The notes below the pieces were generated by a model. It was not told where the DNA came from. It ran no database searches and was given only the letters and a program-made list of their open reading frames with translations. Shown piece by piece: positions 1 through 9,499 of a stretch of DNA of 64,000 nt. The DNA comes from Seongchinamella sediminis (GTDB lineage: Bacteria; Pseudomonadota; Gammaproteobacteria; Pseudomonadales; Halieaceae): NCBI RefSeq assembly GCF_003457605.1, contig NZ_QRAN01000012.1, positions 62,001-126,000 of the forward strand. Direction: 5' to 3'. How positions within the stretch are numbered: the first letter of the stretch is position 1; every line of letters begins with the position of its first letter. Position numbers and translations under genes: made by a program.

Positions 1-2
1 GC

Positions 3-143
3 GATGTGGAAATTTACCGGGAAAAGGGTAATACCTACATCGATGCCAGCTACGAGGCCAGGGTGCCCATTGCCGGGCGGCTGGACGCAGTGCTCAAGTT
101 TGACGACCTGCTGTTCGTGGCGGGAAAGCCTAACATCAAGTGA
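3..143 (+). CDS. DUF4845 family protein, C-terminal end (partial)
   Basis: The gene enters from the left edge, so only about 46 C-terminal codons are visible, ending in TGA at 141-143. The visible peptide contains YEARVPIAGRLDAVLKFDD, which resembles the end of the small DUF4845 membrane-anchored proteins usually encoded between lepB and rnc in gammaproteobacteria. The rnc GTG start lies inside its last codons, as expected for this operon. Function is unknown. The call rests on the short tail and on position, so it is moderate. Confidence 0.6.
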   Translation, partial: DVEIYREKGNTYIDASYEARVPIAGRLDAVLKFDDLLFVAGKPNIK

Positions 144-832
144 CGGACCAGCAGGCACACTCGGCGCGCCTGCAGCGGGCGCTGGGTTATCAGTTTGCCG
201 ATAGCAGCCTGCTGGAACTCGCCCTGACTCACCGCAGCGTGGGCGGCCGCAATAATGAGCGGCTGGAATTTCTCGGCGACTCGATTCTCAACCACATTAT
301 TGCCGAGGCGATCTTTCGCCGTTTTCCCGATGCCCGCGAGGGCCAGATGAGCCGTATGCGCTCAGCCCTGGTGAAAGGTGACACCCTGGCCCGGGTGGCG
401 CGGGACCTCGAGCTGGGCGATCACCTGGTGCTCGGCAGCGGTGAGCGCAAAAGCGGCGGCAAGCGGCGCGGCTCCATCCTGGCTGACGCGCTGGAAGCGG
501 TCATCGGCGCCATCCTGCTCGACGCCGATGTCGATACCTGCCGTCGCTGTGTGCTCGCCTGGTACGACTCGCGGCTGCAGGCCCTGTCGCTGGACGATGT
601 CAGCAAGGATCCCAAGACCCAGCTGCAGGAATACCTGCAGGGCCGGCAGCGGCCCCTGCCGGAGTACGCCCTGCTGGGGGTGCGCGGCGAGGATCACAAC
701 CAGCAGTTTGAGGTCGCCTGCCGCCTGGCCAGGCCATCGCTGGTGGTGGAAGGCTCCGGCAGCAGCCGGCGCAAGGCCGAGCAGGCGGCAGCCCAGGTTG
801 CTCTCGAGAGGCTGCAAGCCCGTGGCAAGTGA
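140..832 (+). CDS. rnc: Ribonuclease III
   Basis: This is the double-strand RNA endonuclease that processes rRNA precursors and some mRNAs. The 230-residue length is normal. The signature [12 protein letters not shown] lies at residues 39-50 and carries the metal-binding acidic residues. The N-terminal half is the nuclease domain, and the last ~70 residues form a double-strand RNA-binding domain ending in the typical [10 protein letters not shown] helix. The GTG start overlaps the upstream stop by 4 bases, and the 3' end overlaps era by 11 bases, so translation is probably coupled across the operon. Confidence 0.97.
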   Translation: MTDQQAHSARLQRALGYQFADSSLLELALTHRSVGGRNNERLEFLGDSILNHIIAEAIFRRFPDAREGQMSRMRSALVKGDTLARVARDLELGDHLVLGSGERKSGGKRRGSILADALEAVIGAILLDADVDTCRRCVLAWYDSRLQALSLDDVSKDPKTQLQEYLQGRQRPLPEYALLGVRGEDHNQQFEVACRLARPSLVVEGSGSSRRKAEQAAAQVALERLQARGK

Positions 833-1721
833 AGCCAAACGCTGCGGCTACGTGGCCATTGTCGGCCGCCCGAACGTGGGCAAGTCAACCCTGCTCAACC
901 ATATACTCGGCCAGAAAATCAGTATTACCTCGCGCAAGCCGCAGACCACCAGGCACCAGGTGCTGGGCATCAAGACCGAGCACAATCACCAGATTATTTT
1001 TGTCGACACCCCGGGCTTGCACCAGGGGGAAGACAAGGCCATAAACCGTTACATGAACAGGGCGGCCAGCTCCGCCATCCGCGACGTCGACCTGGTGCTG
1101 TTCCTGGTGGATCGCACCGCCTGGACCGGGGAAGACCAGATGGTTCTCGAGCAGGTGCAGCGGGCGAAACTGCCCACCCTGCTGGTGGTCAACAAGGTCG
1201 ACCTGCTGGACGACAAGCACGTGCTCTTGCCGCATCTGCAGGCGCTGGCTGACCGCGGCGACTTCGAGGCTATCGTACCGGTATCGGCGCTGCGCCAGCA
1301 CAACGTGGACCAGCTCGAACAGGAGATCATCAAACGCCTGCCGGAGTCGGCGCACTTTTATCCCGAGGAGCAAATTACCGACCGCAGCCAGCGCTTCCTG
1401 GCGGCGGAAATCGTGCGCGAGAAAATCATGCGCCAGCTGGGTGACGAATTGCCTTACGCCGTCACCGTGGAAATCGAGGAGTTTGCCCTGGAGGGAGAGG
1501 TCGCGCACATCTCGGCCCTCATCCTGGTGGAGCGCAAGGGCCAGAAGAAGATCATCATCGGCGACAAGGGCAGCCGGCTGCGTTCTATCGGCACCGATGC
1601 CCGCAAGGACATGGAGCGCCTGTTTGACTGCAAGGTCATGCTCCGCCTCTGGGTCAAGGTCAAAAGTGGCTGGTCCGACGATGAGCGCGCCCTGCGCAGC
1701 CTGGGCTACGACGACGTCTGA
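822..1721 (+). CDS. era: GTPase Era
   Basis: Era is an essential GTPase that binds the 3' end of 16S rRNA and helps assemble the 30S subunit. With GTG at 822 the protein is 299 residues, close to the usual ~300. The G1 loop GRPNVGKS is at residues 15-22, followed by DTPGLH (G3) and NKVD (G4). The C-terminal third is a KH domain with the [11 protein letters not shown] loop. The open frame extends far upstream inside rnc, but GTG 822 gives the correct family N-terminus. It overlaps rnc by 11 bases. Confidence 0.96.
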   Translation: MASEAKRCGYVAIVGRPNVGKSTLLNHILGQKISITSRKPQTTRHQVLGIKTEHNHQIIFVDTPGLHQGEDKAINRYMNRAASSAIRDVDLVLFLVDRTAWTGEDQMVLEQVQRAKLPTLLVVNKVDLLDDKHVLLPHLQALADRGDFEAIVPVSALRQHNVDQLEQEIIKRLPESAHFYPEEQITDRSQRFLAAEIVREKIMRQLGDELPYAVTVEIEEFALEGEVAHISALILVERKGQKKIIIGDKGSRLRSIGTDARKDMERLFDCKVMLRLWVKVKSGWSDDERALRSLGYDDV

Positions 1722-1735
1722 GCGCTGACGGCAGC

Positions 1736-2467
1736 ATGCGCGTTCACCTGCAACCGGCGTATATCCTGCACCGCCGCCCCTACCGCGACAGCAGCCTGAT
1801 CCTGGAAGTGTTCTGCGCCGAACACGGCCGTCTCAGCCTGGTGAGCAAGGGTGCCCGCCGGCGCTCGCGGGGCGGCAGCAGCAGCGCGCTGTTGCAGCCC
1901 TTCGTTCCCCTGCTGTTGTCATTCAGTGGCCGCAGCGAGATGAAAACCCTGACCCAGCTGGAGGCGGCCGGCCCGCCTTTCGCCCTGCGCGGTGAGCGCC
2001 TGTTCAGTGGCATGTACCTCAACGAGTTACTGGTGCGCCTGCTGCACCGGCACGACCCACATCCACGACTGTTTGCCCGCTACGGCAATGCCCTGGCCGA
2101 ACTGAGTGCAGAGGGAGGGATCGAAGCGACGCTGCGTCGCTTTGAGCTGGGTCTGCTGGACGAACTGGGCTACCACCTGTCCCTGGCGGAAGACGGGCTC
2201 AGCGGCGAGGGACTTGAGCCCGGGGGCTGGTATCATTACGAACCTGACCACGGCCTGGTGCCAGGCATGCCCGGTACTGACCCGGCCCGGCCCGCCTATG
2301 CCGGCGCCGATTTGCTGGCCCTGGCCCGGGGTGAGTTCGACGGGCCGGCGAGTGCCACCGCCAGGCGTTTGCTGCGCCAGGTCCTGGCCCTGCACCTGGG
2401 TGACGCACCACTGAAGAGCAGGGATTTGTTTCGCGGGCGCCATCCGGGCGCAGGAGAGGGCAAGTGA
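1736..2467 (+). CDS. recO: DNA repair protein RecO
   Basis: RecO works with RecF and RecR to load RecA on SSB-coated gaps. The protein is 243 residues, normal for the family. It has the N-terminal OB-fold (LQPAYILHRRPYRDSSLILEVF) followed by a helical C-terminal domain. It starts 14 bases after era, and its stop overlaps the acpS start, so it belongs to the rnc-era operon. The proteobacterial order rnc-era-recO is conserved. Confidence 0.94.
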   Translation: MRVHLQPAYILHRRPYRDSSLILEVFCAEHGRLSLVSKGARRRSRGGSSSALLQPFVPLLLSFSGRSEMKTLTQLEAAGPPFALRGERLFSGMYLNELLVRLLHRHDPHPRLFARYGNALAELSAEGGIEATLRRFELGLLDELGYHLSLAEDGLSGEGLEPGGWYHYEPDHGLVPGMPGTDPARPAYAGADLLALARGEFDGPASATARRLLRQVLALHLGDAPLKSRDLFRGRHPGAGEGK

Positions 2468-2835
2468 TCGCGATAGGAACGGACATTCTGAAATTCGAGC
2501 GCCTGGAGCAGACCGTCGACCGGCTGGGGGATCGCTTTGTCCAGCGCATTCTCACCCCCGAGGAACGGGACGAGTATGCCGCCAGCGCGCGGCCGCAGAA
2601 TTTGCTGGCCAAGCGCTTTGCCGCCAAGGAGGCGGTCGCCAAGGCCCTGGGTACCGGCATCGGCCGCGGAGTGAGCTGGCAGGATATTCGCATCAGCCAC
2701 GATGAGCACGGTGCGCCGCTGGTCAGCCTGTCCGGCGGCGCCCTGAGCGTGGCCCGGGAAAAAGGCGGCAGCCGGGTGGCCCTCAGCCTTGCAGACGAGG
2801 TCGACTGCGTCATCGCCTTTGCGGTGCTGGCCTGA
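2464..2835 (+). CDS. acpS: Holo-[acyl-carrier-protein] synthase
   Basis: AcpS transfers 4'-phosphopantetheine from CoA to apo-ACP. The 123-residue protein opens with IAIGTDILKFERLE, which holds the metal-binding Asp. It also has the FAAKEAVAKALGTGIGRGV block with the second acidic ligand. The GTG start overlaps the recO stop by 4 bases. In many gammaproteobacteria pdxJ sits between recO and acpS; here the two genes touch. Confidence 0.94.
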   Translation: MIAIGTDILKFERLEQTVDRLGDRFVQRILTPEERDEYAASARPQNLLAKRFAAKEAVAKALGTGIGRGVSWQDIRISHDEHGAPLVSLSGGALSVAREKGGSRVALSLADEVDCVIAFAVLA

Positions 2836-2931
2836 TTCACTACCTGTTATTGCAATAATTTTCGCCTCCCGCGCTGCAGCGTTGCGTATGACAGGGTACA
2901 CTGCCGTTCGGCGTAAGGATGCTGAGATACT

Positions 2932-3828
2932 ATGCACGCATACCCCACTATCGAAGCCTGTGTAGGCAATACCCCGCTGGTGCGCCTGCAGCGCCTGCAG
3001 GGCGAGACCAGCAATACCATTTTGCTCAAGCTCGAGGGCACCAACCCGGCCGGCTCGGTCAAGGACAGGCCGGCCCTGAGCATGATCGTCGAGGCGGAAG
3101 CGCGGGGCGATATCAAGCCCGGCGACACCCTGATAGAGGCGACCAGTGGCAATACCGGCATAGCCCTGGCGATGGCGGCGGCGATTCGCGGCTACCGCCT
3201 GCTGTTGATCATGCCGGCGCACATGAGCGATGAGCGCAAGCAGGCCATGTCTGCCTATGGCGCGACACTGATAGAGGTCAGCCAGGAGGAGGGCATGGAA
3301 GGCGCCCGCGACCTGGCCATGGCCATGCAGGAGCGCGGCGAGGGGCGAGTGCTGGACCAGTTCGGCAACCCCGACAACCCGCTGGCCCACCTCAACGGCA
3401 CCGGGCCGGAAATCTGGCAACAGACCGCCGGCACAGTGACCCACTTCGTCAGTTCCATGGGGACCACCGGTACTATCATGGGTTGTTCCGCGTACCTGAA
3501 ACAGCAGAACCCCGATATCCAGATCATTGGCCTGCAGCCGGAGGACGGCTCCAGTATTCCCGGCATCCGCCGCTGGCCCGAGGCCTACCTGCCGGCCATT
3601 TTCGACGCCGCCCGGGTTGATCGGGTAATGGATATCTCCCAGTCCGATTCCGAAATCATGATGCGCCGGCTGGCCGCGGAAGAGGGCATCTTCTGCGGGG
3701 TCTCCTCCGGTGGTGCCGTCGCTGCCGCGCTGAACCTGTCGCGGGAACTGGAGAATGCGGTCATCGTCGCCATCGTCTGCGACCGCGGTGACCGCTACCT
3801 GTCCACCGGCGTCTTCGCCGAGGCCTGA
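2932..3828 (+). CDS. cysM: Cysteine synthase B
   Basis: CysM is the PLP-dependent O-acetylserine sulfhydrylase that makes cysteine from sulfide or thiosulfate. It is 298 residues. The PLP lysine is K44 in GSVKDRPAL and the substrate loop TSGNTG is at residues 72-77. The PLP phosphate loop SMGTTGTIMG and the C-terminal GVSSGGAV are present. The compact N-terminus and PTIEACVGNTPLV opening favour CysM over CysK. It stands just before relA, with one base between stop and start. Confidence 0.93.
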   Translation: MHAYPTIEACVGNTPLVRLQRLQGETSNTILLKLEGTNPAGSVKDRPALSMIVEAEARGDIKPGDTLIEATSGNTGIALAMAAAIRGYRLLLIMPAHMSDERKQAMSAYGATLIEVSQEEGMEGARDLAMAMQERGEGRVLDQFGNPDNPLAHLNGTGPEIWQQTAGTVTHFVSSMGTTGTIMGCSAYLKQQNPDIQIIGLQPEDGSSIPGIRRWPEAYLPAIFDAARVDRVMDISQSDSEIMMRRLAAEEGIFCGVSSGGAVAAALNLSRELENAVIVAIVCDRGDRYLSTGVFAEA

Positions 3829-3829
3829 G

Positions 3830-6061
3830 ATGGTCCGGGTTCGCCACCAGTCCCACCACGAAGCGGATCGCCACGAGATTGACCTGTCGGCGTGGCTGGA
3901 AACCCTGCCGCTGAAACTCGAACAGGCCGAGCGCGAGCGCCTGTTGGCCACCGCTGAACTGGTGCGTGAACTGGCCGAGGGTCCCGGTGAGGACCAGCTC
4001 GACTGGGCCCGGGAAAGTGACTGCTTCAAGGCCGGCCTGGATGTGGCGCTGATACTGGCAGAACTGCACGTCGGTTGTGACTGCCTGGTGGCGGGCATGT
4101 TGTACCGGGTGGTGCGCGAAAAACGCATCACCGTGGACGAGGTCGGGGAGCGCTTTGGTCCGGCGGTTGCCCGGCTGTTGCGGGGCGTGCTGAGGATGGC
4201 CGCTATCGGCGACCTGCGGCTGCAGCAGGAGCGGCCAGTGCTGGGCCAGGCCGATGCCCAGAAAGACAACATCCGCAAAATGCTGATCGCGCTGGTCGAT
4301 GATGTGCGGGTCGCATTGATCAAGCTGGCGGAGCGTACCTGCGCCATTCGCGCGGTCAAGAATGACGAGGTCCGGCGGGAGCTTGTCGCCCGGGAGGTAT
4401 TCGACGTCTACGCGCCGCTGGCCCATCGCCTCGGTATCGGCCACCTCAAGTGGGAGCTGGAGGACCTGTCGTTCCGCTACATCTATGCCGATGCCTATCG
4501 CAAGATCGCCCGCCTGCTGGACGGCAAGCGCCTGGAGCGGGACCAGTTCATTGCCGAGGTCAAGGAACTGTTGTCGGCGGTGCTGAGCCGCGAAGGGCTG
4601 CAGTTCGAGATCGATGGCCGGGCCAAGCATATTTACAGCATCTGGCGGAAAATGCAGCGCAAGGGTATCGGCTTTTCCCAGGTTTACGATATTCGCGCGG
4701 TGCGTATCCTGGTGCCGGAAATCAAGGACTGCTACGCCACCCTGGGACTTGTTCACGGCCTGTGGCGCAATATTCCCAATGAATTCGACGACTATATCGC
4801 CAACCCCAAGGAGAACGGTTACCGCTCGCTGCATACGGCGGTCATCGGCCCGGACGGCAAGATTCTCGAAATTCAGATCCGGACCCGGCAGATGCACGAG
4901 GAGGCGGAACTGGGGGTTTGCGCCCACTGGCGCTACAAGGGCTCCGATGGCGCGGCGGGTATGGCCAGCAGCTACGAGGAAAAAATCGCCTGGCTGCGGC
5001 AGGTGCTGGACTGGCACGAGGAGACCGGCGACACCGGCGAGGTGGCCGAGCAGTTCAGCTTCGACGTGGCCCAGGACCGGGTGTACGTGTTTACCCCGCA
5101 GGGGGATGTGGTCAATCTGGCCCAGGGCGCAACGCCGCTCGATTTTGCCTATCACGTGCACACCGAGGTCGGGCACCGCTGCCGCGGGGCCAAGGTCAAT
5201 GGCTCCATCGTGCCATTGACCTATACGCTCAACACCGGGGAACGGGTCGAGATTCTCACCAGCAAGCAGGGCAGTCCCAAGCGCGACTGGTTACAGCCCG
5301 GGCTGGGCTATTTGCGCACCTCCCGGGCGCGGGCCAAAGTCCAGCACTGGTTCAGGGCCCAGGCGCGGGAGGAAAATGTCAGTGCCGGGCGCCATTTGCT
5401 GGAACGGGAGTTCAAACGACTGGCCCTGACCAGTATCGATTACCAGCGCGTGGCCAAAAAAGTGCAGATGAAAACCGTGGAGGACATGTATGCCGCGGTG
5501 GGCTCGGGTGAGCTGTCCTCGGCCCAGGTGCTCAACGCCGCCCAGGGGCTGGTTGAACAGCGCCGCGAACCGCAGCTGAAACTCGCCCGTCCGGGCGCCA
5601 CCCGCTACCGGGGTGAAGTTCAGGTGCAGGGCGTTGGCAACCTGCTCAACCATATGGCCGGGTGTTGCAAACCGCTGCCTGGCGATGCGATTACCGGATT
5701 CATCACCCAGGGCCGGGGAGTGAGTATTCATCGCAGTGACTGTGCGCGGCTGGTCAAGCTGGCGGACAGCCACCCGCAGCGGGTCATCGAGGTGGAATGG
5801 GGCCGCTCGCCCACGGAAAACTACGAGGTGGATGTGTCCATCGAAGCCTATGATCGCCACGGCCTGCTGCGGGATATTACCAGCCTGTTCGCCAATGCCA
5901 GGATCAACGTGCTGACCATCAATACCCAGACCAACAAGAAAAGCCACACTGCAACCATGCGGCTTCGGGTGGAGGTGCCCAACCTCGCTTCCCTGTCCCG
6001 GCTGCTGGAGCGTATCAACCGGCTGAACAATGTTATTTCCGCGGTGCGGCTGAGCGAATGA
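3830..6061 (+). CDS. relA: GTP pyrophosphokinase RelA
   Basis: RelA is the ribosome-bound (p)ppGpp synthetase of the stringent response. With ATG at 3830 it is 743 residues, matching the usual ~744. The HD hydrolase motif is degenerate. The synthetase domain carries GRAKHIYSIWRKM and an acidic EFDD motif, which marks monofunctional RelA rather than SpoT. TGS, zinc-finger (AGCCKPLPGD) and C-terminal ACT domains follow. The open frame upstream lies in cysM and is not used. mazG overlaps the stop. Confidence 0.96.
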   Translation: MVRVRHQSHHEADRHEIDLSAWLETLPLKLEQAERERLLATAELVRELAEGPGEDQLDWARESDCFKAGLDVALILAELHVGCDCLVAGMLYRVVREKRITVDEVGERFGPAVARLLRGVLRMAAIGDLRLQQERPVLGQADAQKDNIRKMLIALVDDVRVALIKLAERTCAIRAVKNDEVRRELVAREVFDVYAPLAHRLGIGHLKWELEDLSFRYIYADAYRKIARLLDGKRLERDQFIAEVKELLSAVLSREGLQFEIDGRAKHIYSIWRKMQRKGIGFSQVYDIRAVRILVPEIKDCYATLGLVHGLWRNIPNEFDDYIANPKENGYRSLHTAVIGPDGKILEIQIRTRQMHEEAELGVCAHWRYKGSDGAAGMASSYEEKIAWLRQVLDWHEETGDTGEVAEQFSFDVAQDRVYVFTPQGDVVNLAQGATPLDFAYHVHTEVGHRCRGAKVNGSIVPLTYTLNTGERVEILTSKQGSPKRDWLQPGLGYLRTSRARAKVQHWFRAQAREENVSAGRHLLEREFKRLALTSIDYQRVAKKVQMKTVEDMYAAVGSGELSSAQVLNAAQGLVEQRREPQLKLARPGATRYRGEVQVQGVGNLLNHMAGCCKPLPGDAITGFITQGRGVSIHRSDCARLVKLADSHPQRVIEVEWGRSPTENYEVDVSIEAYDRHGLLRDITSLFANARINVLTINTQTNKKSHTATMRLRVEVPNLASLSRLLERINRLNNVISAVRLSE

Positions 6062-6873
6062 CGTGGGCCGGCATGTATACCATCGATGATCTCCTGCGGG
6101 TGATGGAGCGACTTCGCGATCCCGTGCACGGCTGCCCCTGGGATCTCAAGCAGGACTTCCGTTCCATCGTGCCCTCAACCCTGGAGGAATGTTACGAGCT
6201 GGCCCACGCCATCGAGCAGCAGGACTTTCATCACGTGGGGGAGGAACTCGGCGATGTGCTGTTCCAGGTAATCTTCTACGCCCAACTGGGTCGGGAACAG
6301 GGTTTGTTCTCTTTCAGGGAGATTGTGAACACCCTGGTAGAGAAGCTGGTGCGCCGGCACCCGCACGTGTTCGCCGATGGTGAAATCGAGGGCATCGTCA
6401 GCGGCGCTACCAGTGTCGACGAGGTCAACGCCAGTTGGGAAGCGATCAAGGCCCGGGAACGCGGTGAGCGCGAGCAGCACGGCGTGCTGGATGATGTGCC
6501 CGTGGCGCTACCGGCTCTGCCGCGGGCCCAGAAACTACAGAAACGGGCCGCCGGTGTCGGCTTTGACTGGCCCGATCCGCTACCCGTGCTGGCGAAACTG
6601 GAGGAGGAGATCGAGGAGCTCCGCCAGGCCCTGGCAGCGGGCGAAGCGGAGGCGGTCCGCGACGAGGTCGGGGACCTGTTGTTTACCTGTGTCAACCTGA
6701 GCCGGCAACTCAAGCTGGATTCGGAAGCCGCGCTGCGGGCATCGGCGAGTAAATTCGAGCGCCGGTTTCGGCAGATGGAGGGCATGGCGAAGGCCGCCGG
6801 CACGCCCCTGGACAGCCTCGATGACACCGCCCTGGATGCCCTCTGGGAGCGCGCCAAAGAGGGCAAAGAGTGA
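6058..6873 (+). CDS. mazG: Nucleoside triphosphate pyrophosphohydrolase MazG
   Basis: MazG hydrolyses NTPs to NMPs and lowers (p)ppGpp under starvation in E. coli. The 271-residue protein has two MazG repeats. The first contains DPVHGCPWDLKQDFRS and EECYELAHAI; the second has EEEIEELRQAL and RDEVGDLLF, with the EExxE/ExxD metal ligands. The ATG at 6058 overlaps the relA stop; the in-frame ATG at 6073 (MYTIDDLL) is an equally good start by family alignment. The relA-mazG pairing is conserved. Confidence 0.94.
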   Translation: MTWAGMYTIDDLLRVMERLRDPVHGCPWDLKQDFRSIVPSTLEECYELAHAIEQQDFHHVGEELGDVLFQVIFYAQLGREQGLFSFREIVNTLVEKLVRRHPHVFADGEIEGIVSGATSVDEVNASWEAIKARERGEREQHGVLDDVPVALPALPRAQKLQKRAAGVGFDWPDPLPVLAKLEEEIEELRQALAAGEAEAVRDEVGDLLFTCVNLSRQLKLDSEAALRASASKFERRFRQMEGMAKAAGTPLDSLDDTALDALWERAKEGKE

Positions 6874-6989
6874 GCAGACACTAGCCAAAGGTAGGGGTTG
6901 TAACATAATAGCCCCCTGTGTATCGTTACTGGCCTCCCAAATACCCGTTTTACCCATCGCGAAGCGGCCTCGCCGCATCCACACTATAA

Positions 6990-7652
<663 letters not shown>

Positions 7653-7672
7653 TTCAGCAGACTGTTTGCCAG

Positions 7673-7698
7673 AGGGGAGCGAGGCTCCCCTTTCTTTT
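7673..7698 (+). terminator. Rho-independent terminator after adk
   Basis: An 8-bp stem (AGGGGAGC paired with GCTCCCCT), a GAG loop and a T-rich tail directly follow adk. Confidence 0.85.
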
Positions 7699-7711
7699 GC
7701 CTGGAATTCTA

Positions 7712-7737
7712 TTTAACACTGTATATATAGTGTTTAA
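7712..7737. promoter_or_regulatory. AT-rich palindrome upstream of H1-like gene
   Basis: The arms AACACT (7715-7720) and AGTGTT (7729-7734) flank GTATATAT, and the symmetry extends outward with one mismatch. It lies between the adk terminator and the H1-like gene, 175 bases ahead of the start. It looks like an operator or a promoter-proximal site; the binding protein is unknown. Confidence 0.35.
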
Positions 7738-7909
7738 GCGCTATGGCTCTGCCTGGGTCGAGGCGAAAACAACGACTCTGAAATCCCCCTGGTGCCGCTA
7801 GAGCCTTGATTTATACGTGTTTTTTGTGTTTGCCTGCTGTTGTAAGCCCCGGTTTTTGTTGTTATTTTTGAGTTGCGTTACCTGACTAACAATTCTGGAG
7901 AAGAGCGTA

Positions 7910-8782
7910 ATGGCAACGGCAAAAAAGAAAACAACTGCGAAGAAAGCGCCAGCTTCGCGTAAAAAGGCGCCCGCAAAGAAGCGTCCCGCTGCAAAAAAGA
8001 AGGCTGCTCGCAAAGCGCCGGCAAAAAAAACAGCAGCGAAAAAAGCTGCGTCCTCACCCGCAGTAGCACGTGCCAACGAGGCGCTGGCCAAGGTGCAAAA
8101 AGCGATAGAGGCAGAGAAGCAGGCGCTGGAAAAATCGCGCAACAAAATTGAGGAAGCTCGCAAGCAGGCCTCGGCCAAGGCGACGGCAGCCAACAAGCGC
8201 GCGGTGAAGGCAGCACAAAACGCAGCCAGGAAAAACTCCGACAGGCTCAAGTCGATGCGCGATAAACTCGCGGCCGCCCGCAAGCGCGCCAGCGATGCCG
8301 CCGAATCTGCACGTGTCGCCGCGGTGAAGGCCGCAGCGCGGGAGAAAGCGCTGGCCAGGAAGGCGGAGTTGGCCGCCAAGGCTGAACTGGACAAGGCCAG
8401 GGAACTTGCCCGTCACGCCGAGAAGTGGATGAAGGCGCGAGCCAAGGCAGATGCCAAGAAGCTGGCCGCGCTTGAAAAACGTCTCGAGAAACAAATTCTC
8501 GCTGTCGAAAAGAAAGCCCTCGCCAAGGCCAAGGCGGCGGAGAAAAAGCTTGAGGCGGCGATAAGCGGCAAGAAGTCTGGCGCCAAAAAGAAAGCTGCGA
8601 GCAAGAAAAAAGCCGCGCCAAAGAAAAAGGCAGCGGCGAAAAAAGCAGCGCCCAAAAAGAAAACGGGGAAGAAAGCTGCGGCCAAGAAAAAAGCCGCGCC
8701 CAAGCGCAAAGCGGCGGCGAAGAAAGCCGCGCCCAAAAAGAAAGCAGCGACCCGGAAAAAGACGGCCGCTAAAAAGCGTTAA
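7910..8782 (+). CDS. Histone H1-like/AlgP-like Lys-Ala-rich DNA-binding protein
   Basis: The 290-residue protein is very basic. Its N-terminus (residues 1-45) and C-terminus (about 220-290) are made of repeated AAKK/APKKK units like eukaryotic H1 tails and Pseudomonas AlgP. The middle, roughly residues 50-215, is predicted to be long helix or coiled coil rich in Ala, Lys and Glu. Such proteins bind and compact DNA without sequence preference. Repeat number at the C-terminus is likely to vary between strains. A T-tailed hairpin follows the gene. Confidence 0.8.
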   Translation: MATAKKKTTAKKAPASRKKAPAKKRPAAKKKAARKAPAKKTAAKKAASSPAVARANEALAKVQKAIEAEKQALEKSRNKIEEARKQASAKATAANKRAVKAAQNAARKNSDRLKSMRDKLAAARKRASDAAESARVAAVKAAAREKALARKAELAAKAELDKARELARHAEKWMKARAKADAKKLAALEKRLEKQILAVEKKALAKAKAAEKKLEAAISGKKSGAKKKAASKKKAAPKKKAAAKKAAPKKKTGKKAAAKKKAAPKRKAAAKKAAPKKKAATRKKTAAKKR

Positions 8783-8802
8783 TCACGCGCAGGGCTGAAC
8801 AC

Positions 8803-8833
8803 AACCCGCACCGGCAACGGCGCGGGTTTTTTT
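8803..8833 (+). terminator. Rho-independent terminator after H1-like gene
   Basis: A nested hairpin has outer stem AACCCGC/GCGGGTT and inner stem CCG/CGG closing a GCAA tetraloop, followed by a run of eight T (8827-8833 plus overlap). Confidence 0.88.
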
Positions 8834-8837
8834 GTCG

Positions 8838-9425
8838 TCAGGCAAAATCCCCAAGGTCGTTGAAGTTTGCAAAAGCCTCCTGTTGCGCGGGAAAGTCTAC
8901 TGGCACGGCATCTAGCCGGGTATACCAGTGGCGCACCGCGCGCTGGCCTCTGTCCAGGTAGGCGCCCAGTCCAGCCAGACTGGCTCGCCGCAGCAGGGCG
9001 CAGAGGTAGTGGTTTCTGTTTCCCGCCCTGACGAAGGCGGCCTGCGCGCCGGGTTTTTGTTGCAGGGCACAGGCGAGTCTTGCTGCCAGCTCTGGCGGCA
9101 GCGCGGGTGTGTCGCAGGGGGCCAGCAGGATAAAGTCCCGCTGCAGCATCGGCGCCGCCGCTTCCAGGCCCGCGAGCGGCCCCTGGTAGCCAGTGCGCAG
9201 GTCTGGCGGCGCCAGCGGCGCGATGCGGGCATAGCGCTCGCGATTGCGGTTGCAGCTGATGATGATCTCGCTCACCTGGGGCGCCAGTGTGTCGTGGACG
9301 TGGGCAACCAGCGGTAGCCCGTGCCACTGGAGCAGGCCCTTGTCGCGCCCAGCCACGCGGCGGCCGGCGCCCCCCGCCAGGATGAGTGCGCAGATGCGGC
9401 TGGGATCGTGAGTGAAATTGTCCAA
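8838..9425 (-). CDS. mobA: Molybdenum cofactor guanylyltransferase
   Basis: MobA attaches GMP to molybdopterin to make the MGD cofactor of DMSO-reductase-type enzymes. The 195-residue protein has the nucleotide-binding LAGGAGRRVAGRDKG at residues 16-30, GPLAGLEAA and the metal-binding PCDTP motif. It is transcribed against its neighbours and has no other moco gene beside it. The ATG at 9425 gives the standard N-terminal extension before the Rossmann strand. Confidence 0.92.
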   Translation of the reverse strand: MDNFTHDPSRICALILAGGAGRRVAGRDKGLLQWHGLPLVAHVHDTLAPQVSEIIISCNRNRERYARIAPLAPPDLRTGYQGPLAGLEAAAPMLQRDFILLAPCDTPALPPELAARLACALQQKPGAQAAFVRAGNRNHYLCALLRRASLAGLGAYLDRGQRAVRHWYTRLDAVPVDFPAQQEAFANFNDLGDFA

Positions 9426-9499
9426 TGCAGGTTCTTACCGGCTGCCGGCTGTGTGATAATTGAGTGTAACACCTGCCCCCGGACCGAAATACAATCCTG

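Noticed and set aside
2296-4359. 687-codon minus-strand open frame
   Set aside because: It overlaps acpS, cysM and relA on the other strand and its peptide is Ser/Arg-rich shadow sequence without family motifs.
7715-7734. LexA box before the H1-like gene
   Set aside because: CTGT at 7719-7722 is not followed by ACAG at the required 8-base distance.
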